A stretch of 64,000 nucleotides of DNA, from contig JAZARR010000212.1 in the NCBI GenBank assembly GCA_037389465.1, forward strand, positions 2,002,001-2,066,000, given 5' to 3'. A model generated the notes under the pieces. The model made no database searches, was not told the origin of the DNA, and saw only the letters and a list, made by a program, of their open reading frames with translations. This document shows, in pieces, positions 50,613-62,896 of this stretch. Each line of letters starts with the position of its first letter. Position 1 is the stretch's first letter. The position numbers and the translations under genes are program-made. This DNA is from Baylisascaris procyonis. Lineage: Eukaryota > Nematoda > Chromadorea > Rhabditida > Ascarididae.

Positions 50613-52239
50613 ATGGATCGACGAAAGAATCGTTGCGAAGAGTTCATTCGTTGTCCAGTGAAAATATTCCATCATATTGTTTTGTGAATTTGTTTGTGAT
50701 TGTCATTCCATTTGATGAGGTTTCACTGAATTGTGCTAAAGTACTCAATTTTAACTTGACTTTCGAGACACCAAAAATAAGGTCTGTTCTGTATGAGAGA
50801 TATTAGGGTTGGTGCCTCTCATTGAAAAATCTCAAACAGTACGATAATTTTTCAATTTTTTCGCTGAAATTTTTGAACACATTTTCAGCAAAATTTCTTT
50901 AACGGTTCATCACAAACAACTTTATTGGTCTATTTGAACAATTCTGTAAAATTTCCACACGTCCACTTTAGAATTGTCTTCCAAAATTTCGGCGATATGA
51001 CAAGAAAGCTATAGCTATGATGTCTGTTTTATAAGTTTATGTAAAGGTGTTTATTGTAGCGCTTCACGTATTCAGCAGTGGATGTTCTCGTCGCTTTATT
51101 TATTCTCGATAAAACGCCTCATAGAACCGCATTTGCCTCACACTTATAACGCTGATGATATTCAGTTTTCGATGATATTATTTCAATGTGTATATTTCCT
51201 CGATTCGATTTTCGATGATTGCTGTGCAACTATAAAATGTTACGTTGTAGACAATGTTAGGCAATGCATTCACAACACTCTTGAAACTACCTCTAAAAAA
51301 GTTCATTTTTTTGTTTTTTACAAATGTATGCAAAGACCTGTGTTATGCACTTGAGGGTAGAGCATTGTTGCCATCAGCTGTCAATACAATACGGATCATA
51401 AGGCAGCCGAAAGTGTCAGTGACGTTTCCGAAATGATTCGTTAAACAGCTGAACGATATGATCTGAAATTGAAGAGCTGCTTATTAGATCGTTCGATTAA
51501 TGTTTTTTTTTTTTCATCGCTGAACGATTTGAAAGGGAATGGCATCGCTTGTGACTTTGGAGCCGAGGAGGGGGGGGGGGGGGGGTGGGAAAGGGGAGAG
51601 GGTGTGAAGAGATGCATCGCAAGCAAGGTTCCTCATTCTTCAGGATTTTGTCTAAAACCGTTTTTTTTTTTCAAGTATTTCAAGTGTGTGTAGAAATGCC
51701 ACTATTGTTAGAGATACCAACCACATACGTGTAAACTTATGATTGCTGTTTGAGAATTTTCGAACAATCGAGCCTGTTGGATCCTGATTAGCTAAACATG
51801 GAAATTTAAGTCGAGAAGCTTCGTTTCGATGTCGACTGTGTTGATAGAGAGCCACGTTGTGGGGACCTATAACATAAGGTGCGACATTAGTTTTTATGCA
51901 TCAAAACAAAAAAGACTAATTTCACTTTAAACAGAAGCATTTTTAAATTACACAAGTTATTTCATTTTTAATATGAACTGAACCTTTTTTCCAAATATAC
52001 CCTCATCTTTTTTTGTTGATCATTATAAGCCAAAAATAGTTTGTACTAGAGAATCATAGATTAATTCAGACGACTATCTCAATGTTGAGCTCTTTTCAAG
52101 TAATTGCTTTTTTATTTATCACTCCGATCGCATAATCTCAAATCACAATGGTGGCGTATCCATAATGGCCAGCAATTCGTTCATCTCTCGTAAACTCACT
52201 ATCTCTCTCCAACCAGCAGCAAGTCCGTGTCTCAGTTCT
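50613..52239. other. Spacer downstream of TMEM14
   Basis: Contains the TMEM14 3' untranslated region and the poly-G run at 51570. The open frame at 50588-50806 overlaps the last TMEM14 exon in another frame and is not called. Nothing else supported. Confidence 0.4.
51570..51585 (+). repeat. Poly-G run followed by G-rich sequence
   Basis: Sixteen consecutive G, then TGGGAAAGGGGAGAGGG. The following 60 bp resemble the sequence after the G-rich stretch at 10965-11035 (shared AAGAGA...GGTTCCTCATT...CAGG), suggesting a dispersed repeat. Confidence 0.8.
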
Positions 52240-53510
52240 CTTAATTTTTGCTTTTTCAAAGACTTCACTCATATGTATCTAGCGGTCTCCTCTTAGCCCC
52301 ATATAAGATAACGAACTGCTAGCTGTTATCTCGATTCACTCACTTCTGCAAACAACGAAGCGGTTGTAGTGGGAGATTTCAATAATCCAGATATTGAATG
52401 AAATGACCTTTCGTTTAATTGTGTTCACAACAACAAACAATTCGTCGACCGCATCATCAATAAAGCATGTTCTAAGCTTACTAGCATTACTGCTAACAGT
52501 GTTTTAGTAGTGGATTCTAAATCTGAAAGGGTTGCGAGTTGTTGTGTCGATGATCAGATCAGTATGCAATGTTCTTTGATTTATCTATCCCCCTCAAACA
52601 AAACAGGATTCGTTCAATAAATGCCGAAATGACCTTAAGGTGATATCAAGCGGTCAACGAGATTATTACTTGAATAAGATGATGGAATATATTCGTGACC
52701 AGCTCTTCTATTAACCACTGCTATAATACCTTTTTAGACTCTGTTCAGTGTATAATCCATAGTATGATTCCCTACAGGTTTAGTCCGCCGATTCCATACC
52801 CACATTCAATCAAATCCCTCACCGATGCCGTTATACGCTGCTGAAGGCGAAGAAATCTGATCGGATTGCAACCGTATCGAAAATTCAGCCGAAAACTTCA
52901 GACAACGCCCCATTTCGCTTCAACATTCACGAAGATCACTTAGCGAAATACCCCGACCCCAACACTAAAAAAGTTCTCTAAGCATGTTAACGGGAAAGGT
53001 AAACCCAAGCGACGACCTCGGACCTCTTTTCCACATTTCCAGTACTAGCACTGCTGACGAAAAAGCTCGCACCCGCCCTTTCGGGCACTCTTTCATGTCC
53101 TCGATTCCACTTTTATTGATTACGCTGATATAACTCCTGCCGAAACCAGTAAACATCTCACGTCTCTTCCCTGCCGTAATAGCATCCTTCATGATGCAAT
53201 CCACTACACCTTCCTCAAGAGATCCGCATTCTCGTTTTCAGATGTTCCCACTTACTCTCTTTATAAATACACACCGTTTTTTAAATCTTGTAGATTTGTT
53301 TTCGTCCTTTTTCTCCTATTCTCTCCCGTCGGTTCATCTGTTGGATGAACATGCACCTATGCGCCTTATATCGTCAGTATTACACGTTCTTCCTACGTTT
53401 GCGATTCAACTCATTCATTCGTTATGGGGAACACTAAAGCTGCAGTTACTAACTTTCACGTGTACAGTTCACCTGTGCCAACCTCGATGCCGATTTATGG
53501 ACTGCCGAAG
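52240..53510 (+). mobile_element. Decayed non-LTR retrotransposon (CR1-like ORF2 remnant)
   Basis: Readings in shifting plus frames recall a LINE ORF2. VVVGDFNNPDIE (about 52355-52400) matches the GDFN(x)PDI motif of the endonuclease domain, followed after one stop by NKQFVDRIINKA. About 600 bp on come HVNGKGKPKRRP, STADEKART and LTSLPCRNSILHDAIHYTFLK, which resemble the linker and the start of the reverse transcriptase domain of CR1-type elements. Several stops and frameshifts show it is dead. Ends are not resolved and no tail or target duplication was identified. The class assignment is by motif only. Confidence 0.6.
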
Positions 53511-54941
53511 AAATTAGAGACGTTTAAATACGCGTGAAAATTTGTTTCCTTGTTATAAGAACCATAAGTTTGCTTGTTCGCTTGCCTAATTGCTTCACAA
53601 TCCACGCAGAAATAAACGGACTTCTAGAGAAATTTACATGAATGCTCGTTTTGAGGAAAATGTAAAGATACGTATAGTGCATGCATTATCGTTTTGATAT
53701 TTTGCGGAACTGGTTGGTTCGATGAGAGCGACCGGAAGAATGGATGTCATTTCAACTCGTCGGCTAGGCTTCTCCATTTGTTTCTGTGACAAATCCGAGG
53801 TACGCTGCTAATACTCCAACAGTGGTCATCGTTAATTTAAGCTTCCACTCATCTCCGTGGTTGTTGCATCACTTATCGATATATCTTCGAATAAAGTATC
53901 AAATCGCCTCAGGGAACAACATTTCATTGTAATTTTATGCTGATGGAGTGCAAAAAATGGGAAAAATACTTGAACGTTTTATGTGGTAAATGAATGTTTC
54001 AAGTTTATCTAATCATAGAGTTATTCCACCTTATCTAAAATTTTACTCAATGAAAAATGGATTTGAGTTTGCAATAGTAGATTATTTCTAACCATAGCAG
54101 TTCCACACATAAATACAGGAAAACACGTCGAAAAAAAACTTGATAAATTGCTTCGATTTCGATTCATTTATTTCTTCAGCTTTTTTTCTTGCCTACACTA
54201 GGAAGTGACCAGCGGATGGCCTGAATAGGTCGGACGGCCAAGGATTGGATTCGCAGAAGTGATCGGCTCAGTAGGTTGATGCATTATTCAATGTTTTGTT
54301 GTTATTTTTTCTTCGATGTGTTTTCGTTTGTTTGATCTCGTGGGATACATCCCACTGTGCTTAAAATCAATTGCAGCATTAGTGATACAGCATTCCTATC
54401 CCTCTTCACCTCTCTCCAACCGAACAGTAGCAGAGGAGAGACCACAAGCATGATGATACCATTTTTCTAGCCTTTCCATACTAAGAGGGGGAAGCGGTGG
54501 GGGAAAGGGCGCTAGCGATGGCTTTTGCGGTTGCTGTGTTGTAATGATTAAATACCGCTTCTTCTAACAAGCCCTTTCAGCATTATCTTCTCCGAAACCT
54601 ATCGCTAGTCGGAAGGAACAAATGCCGAATGTGCAAATCTATAATGCCCTGGAACTACCCCTGAGATTCCCGGAAAGTGGCTTGCAAAACTGAAATGAAT
54701 AAGAATGCATTCATCAGTCAAGATTCCTTCAGACCGGATTTTTGGATTTTTGCCAAGAAGATTGCGTATTTCCAAACTGGTGTCGTGTAGTGATTCACCC
54801 GCGCTGAATCTCCGCCCATTGTTGCGTGGCGCCTGTCGTCCTGAGTTTTCGACGACAACAGGAACCGCTCGTTCAGGAATAAAGACCGCACAAGATGTGT
54901 CGAGAGTTTATTGCGGTCGAGAAGAGAGCCCTTTGCATACC

Positions 54942-54966
54942 TATATATATATATATATATATATAT
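54942..54966. repeat. Short (TA)n microsatellite
   Basis: About 25 bp of alternating T and A. The Tyr-Ile open frames across it are artefacts. Confidence 0.9.
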
Positions 54967-57900
54967 CAAATAACCAACGTATTAGTCGCTTGTGTTCGTT
55001 TTGGCGGGAGCAGGTGAACCCATCCGCCCACTCCCTAACCAGTGGGCTTAATTAGTGGGGGCGATGGATTTTCGTGTACTGTAGTTTATGTACGTTGTTA
55101 TAGATTGCTTGAATGAATTAGACTGTAATCTGAGGTATCTTTCAATGATGAGTTTGATGGATTTGTCGATGTGCTGAAACGTCCGATGTAAAGGGTACAT
55201 TTAGTTCGGTGCTTCGTTCTACGAAGTAGCATTATAGCACTAATGAGGATTGTGGAATAGAATAATTTAATAATATTATTGTTTAGCAAACGCGACTACG
55301 TGCTCTCCTTGTTATTAATATCAATAAACTCTCACAGTAAGAAGGTGTTCTAGTAATATTTTTCGTCTCTTCAAAGTCTTCCATGATTTAGCTGTGAAGT
55401 TATTTTGTAATGTTGTTTTATAGAGTCATCCAAATTAACAAGTAAATGATAGCAGTAACGAGTAATACTTGTTGCTAATGAGGCGTCAATATTTCGACAT
55501 TTTATCGTTGTTGTGCTGAAAGCAGTTTTGTGCTTCAAAGTATTTTTGTTTGAATCGAGTTTATCGTACCTATTTTCTTCAATGAATATGAGTTCGCTTG
55601 GACATTTAGTGTGTCAACATTCGCATATGAGGAACATTTATTTTTGTCAATTTAGTTGTGATGTTAGTGATTGGCTAATGTGTTTGCCGTATCTATTTGG
55701 CAACCACAACATAGTTTTTCACTGTTCGTCGGCTTTGAAGAAAAAAAAAACAACGTGCCATATTTCCTGCTTGCTTGAAGTGGAAATTTGCATACTCCGA
55801 TACGCTGATGCCACGTCTTAAAAATGTGTTTCTTTGCATGCTTCTTTTTGCGCATTAGTTCTTATTCGTATTGGTTGAGTGTGGCTGGTTTGATGTAATC
55901 GGCGGGAGATCCCCACGTGCTTCTTTCTTCTCTTTGGACAGGTGGTTTTCGTTTGGTGCACAGTTCATTTTTAACTTCCTACAGGATGCATCGGTCGACT
56001 TTCGTAAGGAAAAGCGGAAAACAATGTTTTGCCTCCAAAACTTCGTGGAAAGCTGGATTTAGTGTTTTTTGTAAGAAAATGAAAGGACTCGGGTTCGTTG
56101 ATATTAGTCCACTCTTTTATCACTCCCTCGCCTATGTACCATTGTCTCAATAGCAAATAAAGTTGGACAGAAATTTGGGGACTCCCATTTCTTCCTCTGG
56201 ACTATATGTAAATATAACGTCCGTCATGGAAAATGTAGGTTTCCCAACAAGAGGCGCTTAAAAAAGTAATAAAAGTTCTGTGAAAATACGCCTGTTTTCT
56301 GAAGTATGCAGAGGGCGTCTTTTATCATCGTTTAATCTTGCTCATGGAGTCACTGCACTAATCTCTCTGAAAGGCTGAATTTGTCGGCTGAGTTCCTCAT
56401 TTGGATTTATCTTTACGGCGCATCTAAGCTATTATTTTTTAGGAACCATTTGCACAGGAATGAAGCAGTGAAGTGCAACCTACTACGTACCGCATATACG
56501 AGTACATGACAATCGACGCCATTTTTTCCCATCTTCTTGGTCGTCTCTCTAGCGAGCTAAATTTGCGGTTTTGGCGCTTTTCGCCATCCACGGAGCGTTC
56601 GCTGGGGTCGACTGATGCTCTGGTATCATTTATTATGTCTCTCAAATGGAAGCATATCGTCAATATTTTGACTGCTTTTAATCTCGATCTTTCTTCTTTT
56701 ATTCATCAATCGACGTATTCTTACAAAACGTCTAAATTGCTCGGAATGAGCAAGCTTTTTCCTGATTAGATTTTACGTTGTTGGTGAGGGATAAAAAAGG
56801 AAAATGAACTTTTGAGTGTCTCAATAGAACAGGTAGGTACTCCTACCAAAGTCACCTTCATTGTGACGGAGCAGTTCAACCAATCTATATCTCTGTCCAT
56901 TCTGTGACAATCGAGAGCACTGCATTAGGACAACTCTGATCCGAAAGCGTTGCCTTATAGGTGATTGCGACTGTTCTGTTGATCATTCATGGCGGTGGCG
57001 GCTTATCGCGGAAAGTTGTGTTGTTTGAGGGGGTCGAAGGGTGCTAAAACCAATGTTTTCCTTTTTCTAAGATGAGTTTCAATTTCACTTAACTAGGATA
57101 TGAATTTACAATTTTTGCTGGATGATGAACGCAAATGGCTTATGATTATATATAAATAATTAGTTCCCGAATATTGCCGACTCTTTGCATTCGTAGAAAC
57201 CCCTACTGAATTATCTCGAAAAATGCAAGCCCCTCGAAGGCAAACTTCTTTTTGAGTATAGGTCTTGTCACTGGAAATTCGTTATATGTAAGGTCCCATC
57301 CAATTGCCTATCAGAAAAAGTATGACTCCAAGTCTATAAAATTTCGGCATGACCGGCGTTAAGTGTAGTGTTTTTTACGCACGTTGACAATACTTGAATG
57401 AGCAGTTGTATAACGAAGGTAGTGTTAAGGAGTATAGGACTCCTTTCTGGAAAGAAATCCTTTCTCGAAGAGTGGAACCCCAGGGGCTGTTATTCAAGCT
57501 AATACGAGAATTTATGTGATATTTTGAAGAGTTCAGTGCTTCGAAAGCTGTTTATTTGACTTTTTTACTGTGCGTATTTCCGTCGTCACATCGCAACTGT
57601 TTAATAATAGAGGCAGTGTTTTTCCGAATGCAGTGAGTGCTTACTTCTTGATCTTTGTAGTTTATAGATAATGTGTTACGCTATAAGTTTGTTTTGCTTT
57701 TTGCTTGCTTTGCTTATCGTATATTCCCGTTTATGACCCCCTTCCATCCAAATATGCCTCTTTTGAAGGGGTATGAACGCGATGAGGCTATACTTGAACA
57801 ATAACCTCCACCTTGAAGTAAATAACACCAAGTTCCCTATCTGCTTACTGATGTCCTAAATTCATCAAGCCGCTATCAGAAATGAAATAGCAAAGGTATT

Positions 57901-59060
57901 AAAAATGTCGGTATGTTGGCATTATAAATCACAAAGATAACTGCAGGTTTTTGAGTGAAGGTAAAAAGGCCACTTGAAGCAACAGTTTATCATGCGATCT
58001 CAAGAAATACAGAATTGGACGGGTCACTGCTGAGTGTTCATTACTAGGAGTTTGACTGTTCGTTTCCTCTTGGTAATGGGGATTGTTTTCTCGCAGAATA
58101 GAACTTGACGATCCCCAAAATTCGTTCGTCCACGAGTAACAGTCTTTGCATTGGCATTACCTGCAATACCGGAAAAGGGCTGGAAATAGCGTTATTGCAT
58201 TTGTAACGATTTTTACTGCAAAGATTTTCGTGGTATTGCATTTTACTGCAAAGCAAATGAGGGGAAAATATGCACATATGTCTGAGAATAATAAAAAAAC
58301 TCATGTCGTAGATAAAATCACAAAATCAAACAAAAAAACCCTTTGACTATTCTACAGCAACAAATATATACCATATTATCGTAGGGTGTTTATCTATTTC
58401 ATTCGGTGGGCGACATATGTTTTGTCTTTCGTGGTGGGTGGTAAGAGCTTGATGGCGAGCTTTTTGTACAGACCGATGGAAAAGTTTCAATCGGGTACAG
58501 GGTACGGTGCTTTCTAGCTCTGCATTAGATGATGTTGAAAAGGGCGTTTTATTTCTATTGTTATTTATTGCTCGTACAAATACCTAATTGTAAATGCAGT
58601 TGTTATTAATTGTCATCATACGTTTATGTGGCAGCATGTGAATACATGGAATTCATTCTGAAGGGACTGTTCTACCAGTTCTGAGACGGTTAGCACGATC
58701 ATTCGGAAGATAACCAAAATGGTGATTTTTATCCGCGATCCGTTCGAATTAGCATTCATTCCTTCAAATTTCGTATAGACTCATTCTGCAAGTACCCAAT
58801 TTTGATGAAAATCCTGCATTTTAAAAAGAACACACTCTTTCCAAAGGGTGCGGAGCTGTGAATTTTCCACTTTTTTAAACGTTGAAACAGCCTCTCAGGA
58901 TCGGCTACATCCCTTTGTGCAGCTCTTAATGTTGACCAGTGTTGGCCGCTACATGTGAATGTGCCACGAAGGGTTTGCTGGGCTTCGGTAAGGGTCTAAA
59001 ATGGCTTGGCGGAGGCGTTCGACAGTTCGTTGACAGTGTGTTGTTCGCATACACTGTACT

Positions 59061-59072
59061 GATTTTATTCAG
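59061..59072 (+). promoter_or_regulatory. Probable trans-splice acceptor of the RS-rich gene
   Basis: GATTTTATTCAG ends at 59072, 13 nt before the ATG at 59086. No in-phase upstream exon was found. Confidence 0.5.
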
Positions 59073-59085
59073 GGAACCATCAAGA

Positions 59086-62000
59086 ATGGATGTCGAAGTA
59101 CGTAATGAGCTCTTTTTTTCCTCAAGTGATGAGGGTGTCGCTGGATTTCAAGACGATTTCGTTGATGAAGATAAACGATGGTGCAAAAGGAGACGCACAG
59201 ATAGCGGTGATGATTCTTTGACGAGGAAACACAAGAAAAAGAAAAAGAAGGACAGAAAGGTATATTTTTATTTTCTTTCACCGAATTTTTTAGAGTCTTG
59301 TTTAGGTACACTCTTGTTTCACTAAGATGGTGCCGTCATTTTATAGTCAAGGCGAATCTGATAAGTTGTGGAAAATAGCTGGAAGCTGGTCTACTGGTTC
59401 AAATTTTTTGGGATCTCAGGACCCATAATTTTTGGCGCAAGCGTCTAGATGTACTGTTATATCTTTTTTAGTTCGTGGGAAAAGGCAAAGAATTCCTATT
59501 CGTTGTTCTGTTCAATGTATAACTAGTTATTGAAAATGCATGAAGGACGTTGCTACGAAGAATAAAAGCAAGTGTTTCGTTCAGCAAGAGGAAGCACTTC
59601 TACTGGTTTCCCATTGCTCCCTCTCTCCTCACATGCTCCCATTTCTCCGCCACAACCATCAGCATAGACGTAAATTCACTTGACAGCTGCACGAAAATAG
59701 GAAAAAATTAAGTTGGCATATGAAGGAAAAGTGAAGAAGCGTACTGCAGAGGCTGTCGCAGTATGCAGCCTTCTGGATTTCTGGATCAACCATCTTCGTG
59801 AATACAGAAACATTGGTTTAACTGCTACTTTCTACGAACTCGATCGCTTATATAAATCCGTTTTCAGAAAGTTGTCTACTCTTGCAGATTTGCATTCACA
59901 GTATGCATTATGTTAGCGTTTTGTCTGTGTATTTGCATATAACCGCTTGCCTGTGTGGTAGTTAAACACAGTTTTCAATGAAACTATAGCTTCAATTTTT
60001 GATTAATATATTGTAATCAGTGGAGTGACCTCTTGTAGCATCTTTTACGCTAACTGTTTGACAAAGAAAGCACTTGTAGACGTTCGGAGTTGTCTGGAAA
60101 ATTTCTTGCGTTTTTATGATCGTTTTTCGTCTTTCATGTGTCAGACCACCCATCAACTATTATTTTATAGAATTGTTTGACCAGTTGAATCAGCTAAAAC
60201 ATAGCGGTATTATTGTGCATATTTAGTGATGTGCAAATCTTCTGAGATGGATTTACGTGATGAATATGCACCACAGCAAAGAGCGTAGATGATGGAAAAA
60301 CTTCTGCATATTGCATAACGCTTAGTCAAGTTGTTCTCGTTGAAAAAGTTAATTTTCAAAAGACAAGCAAATATTTGTTATATGATAAAAATGTTCAGAG
60401 AAAAATAATAACATTCGACTCATTCTACGAAAATAGTCAGTACATTTCAGAATTGGCAGATAGGGCATAGGGACGTCTTCCTTTGCCACCGTGTGGGGCG
60501 TTGTAAGCGTAGCCACTGGGAAAAGAAACGGCTCATTTACTACTAGTTATGATGTCACACAAGCGGAACAGCGAAAACACAACTGATTGGCAACCAAGAC
60601 CACAGCCTATTTATAGCCTCGGCTAAGGCCCCGAGGGCATGGGGAGGTCATAGTTCACATGGGGGAGATATCACATCACGATCAAACAAGTGTGAGCATA
60701 CACCACTTACACAAATGAAGATCACCACATTTACTGCGATCGCAAAACTCATTTGATCACAGTAGATCACTCGTTAACGTAGATCACTCGTTAACATCCT
60801 TGATATTAGTGGGAAGAGATTCGAGGGGAGGGAAGGGGAAGTAGAAAACCAGTCAGTCTCTCCCTCCCCCTATTTATCTTTCTGTTTCTTGCAAAAATTA
60901 AAACCGCTTCTCCGTACCAGTCGCTCATTTTGCGGCAAAATATTTGTGGAAGACTAATTTACATGAGGGCTACTCAATGAAAGACAAAGAAAAGATGTTG
61001 TTATTAGTTATTATGACGTCATGTGATTTAACACATCATACACTCCAACGAGAAGTTTCGTTTTTTTTTATGTTGCAGGTGAGAAGTTCAGTATGAGCTA
61101 AATTATCTTGGTAAATTTTTGCTTCGTTTCAGCCGAAGAAACACAGGAAAGAGCGGAGGAGAAAGCGAAGTGGTCACGAAGACGAATTGGAGCTGCTGGA
61201 AAAGAAAAAGATGGCACTTGAGAAGGCGCTTAGAGAAGATTCGATGAGTGACGAAGGTAGGTTAATTCTTTTTGCTTTTTTCTGCAACGTACTCATGTCT
61301 CTGTTCTTGAAATTTCTAAACCTTGGAGTCGTAGGTCCGTGTGGCGTTGTCGTTCTCTCCACCAGAAATTGTCCTTTCCAGCATTTGGGCGTCTTGTGAT
61401 CGGTATTGCAGGAGGAACCGATGCAGTTGTGCTTGATGGTTGGTCTCTCCGAGAGTATTTCATGCAAATTTTTTTTCGAAACTTGTTGCGAATAACTCCC
61501 TTTTTTAATCCATGATCTGTTTGAATAATGATGAAACAACAATGGACAAATGGCAGCACCTCTTAAATTCTGAAATAAATTCCTTTGAGCAGGATGAGTA
61601 GTGATGTTTCATTGCAGGGGTTGGGAAGAGCAGTATCACGAATGGTCCGAATAGTGTACTCAGCCAAAGATCAAGTTCCTCTTCGAACAAATCGGTTCGC
61701 AGTGGCTCATCCGAACCTTCTAGCCCAGTCTTCAATGGCCTATGTGGTGCTGAAAACAGCGATGAATTTGTTGCTCATAAAACTGAGCAAACGTTGACAG
61801 AGCATGAAAAAAGTTTTCCACTGCAAGCTGAGCATGCTGCAAAGGGAGATGAGGAATTTGCTAAGATGGAAGAGCATCTTATAAAGGTGGTTGAGCACAG
61901 TTTGCTTATGGAGGAAAGAGGCGTGAAGCGAAGGAGGTGTGCCAGTATTTCGGATGGAGAAATAATGGATACACTAAGGGAAAACAATGACTCGAAGAAA

Positions 62001-62896
62001 CGGATGCAAGAGCTTAACGGCGAACGATGTGACGCCGCTATGCTAGAAGAAAAACAAAAGAGAGAAAAACCTAAAGCAGGAGGCGAAACAACGAAGCAAG
62101 AAAGTGTTCTTGTAATGGGAGAAAATGAAGGGAACGAACAAGAGAAGGAGACGCATCTAGAGAAAGCAGAACGAGACTGCGGAAAGGATGAAGAAAATTT
62201 AAGCAACGATGCGAACTCGAAAAGAAAAAGTTCTTCCAAAGAGGAGGACCCGAAAAAAGAAGTGTGCGGGCAGAAGAGAGAAGAAAGAAATGTGGAGAAG
62301 AAGGAAAAAAGTCCGAAAGGACGCAAGAAAGATATAAAGAAAGATGAAAAGGATATGAAAGTTACAAAATCACCGGTGGCGGAGGGCAAAGGGCCAACTT
62401 CGTCGCGGGATCGCTACGAATTGGACAAGAGCAGGAAAACAGAATCAGTTAGAGAAGATTCGAAGCGACACAGAGAATCGGACACATCAAGACCGAGAAA
62501 CGACGGACGCGCTCGCTCTCGTTCAACGAGTCTACGGCGTCACGAACATGCACGCTCGGGTTCACGCGATTTAATTCGCCGTCGTTCACCGGGTCGTCGC
62601 CGTTCACGGTCGCCAGCACGTAAACACGCTAGCGGAAGATCGAGATCGCGTGATGGCAACAAAGATCGAAATAGGGATAGAGAAAGAGATTTAAAGGTGA
62701 GCAGCCGACGGAGTCGATCTCGGGATGAACATTCAAGACGCGGGTCGTCCCATGGACGAAAGAGAGATGATTCTCGTGAAAGAAGACGAGTGGACAACAG
62801 AGAGCTAAGGGAAGAGGAAAGATCACGATCTAGTCACGATACAAATAATAGAGTCTCGAAGAGTTCAAGCAGAAGCGATCTACAAGTTTCGCACAG
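59086..62896 (+). CDS. Lysine- and RS-rich nuclear protein, PRP4 kinase (PRPF4B)-like N-terminal part; continues past the window
   Basis: Three exons, 59086-59259, 61133-61256 and 61618-62896, join in phase (last exon ends in phase 2 at a GTGCGT donor), giving about 525 residues without a stop. Order: an acidic N-terminus (SSSDEGVAGFQDDFVDED), a lysine block (KHKKKKKKDRKPKKHRKER), a short coiled-coil-like LELLEKKKMALEKALRED, a serine-rich patch, a long charged Glu/Lys region, then RS/SR dipeptides from SRSTSLRR to the exon end. The order of Lys block, LLE..K..L helix and RS region resembles human PRPF4B before its kinase domain, so a spliceosomal kinase is my first guess. Other RS-domain splicing proteins are possible. 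The kinase domain, which would decide, was not found to the right edge; the remaining 1.1 kb looks like intron. Confidence 0.75.
60762..60795. repeat. Exact 17-bp tandem duplication
   Basis: GTAGATCACTCGTTAAC occurs twice back to back (60762-60778 and 60779-60795) in an intron of the RS-rich gene. Confidence 0.95.

Larger units (their letters stand above)
53511..59072. other. Spacer between the LINE remnant and the RS-rich gene
   Basis: No exons recognised on either strand over about 5.5 kb. Contains a short (TA)n run at 54942-54966 and G-rich tracts near 54485. The GC-rich stretch 54200-55040 differs in composition from its flanks and may be a repeat, but no boundaries were found. Confidence 0.4.

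Noticed and set aside
61775..62389. Long minus-strand open frame, 204 codons, Ser/Phe-rich
   Set aside because: It is the antisense shadow of the Lys/Glu-rich coding exon on the plus strand.
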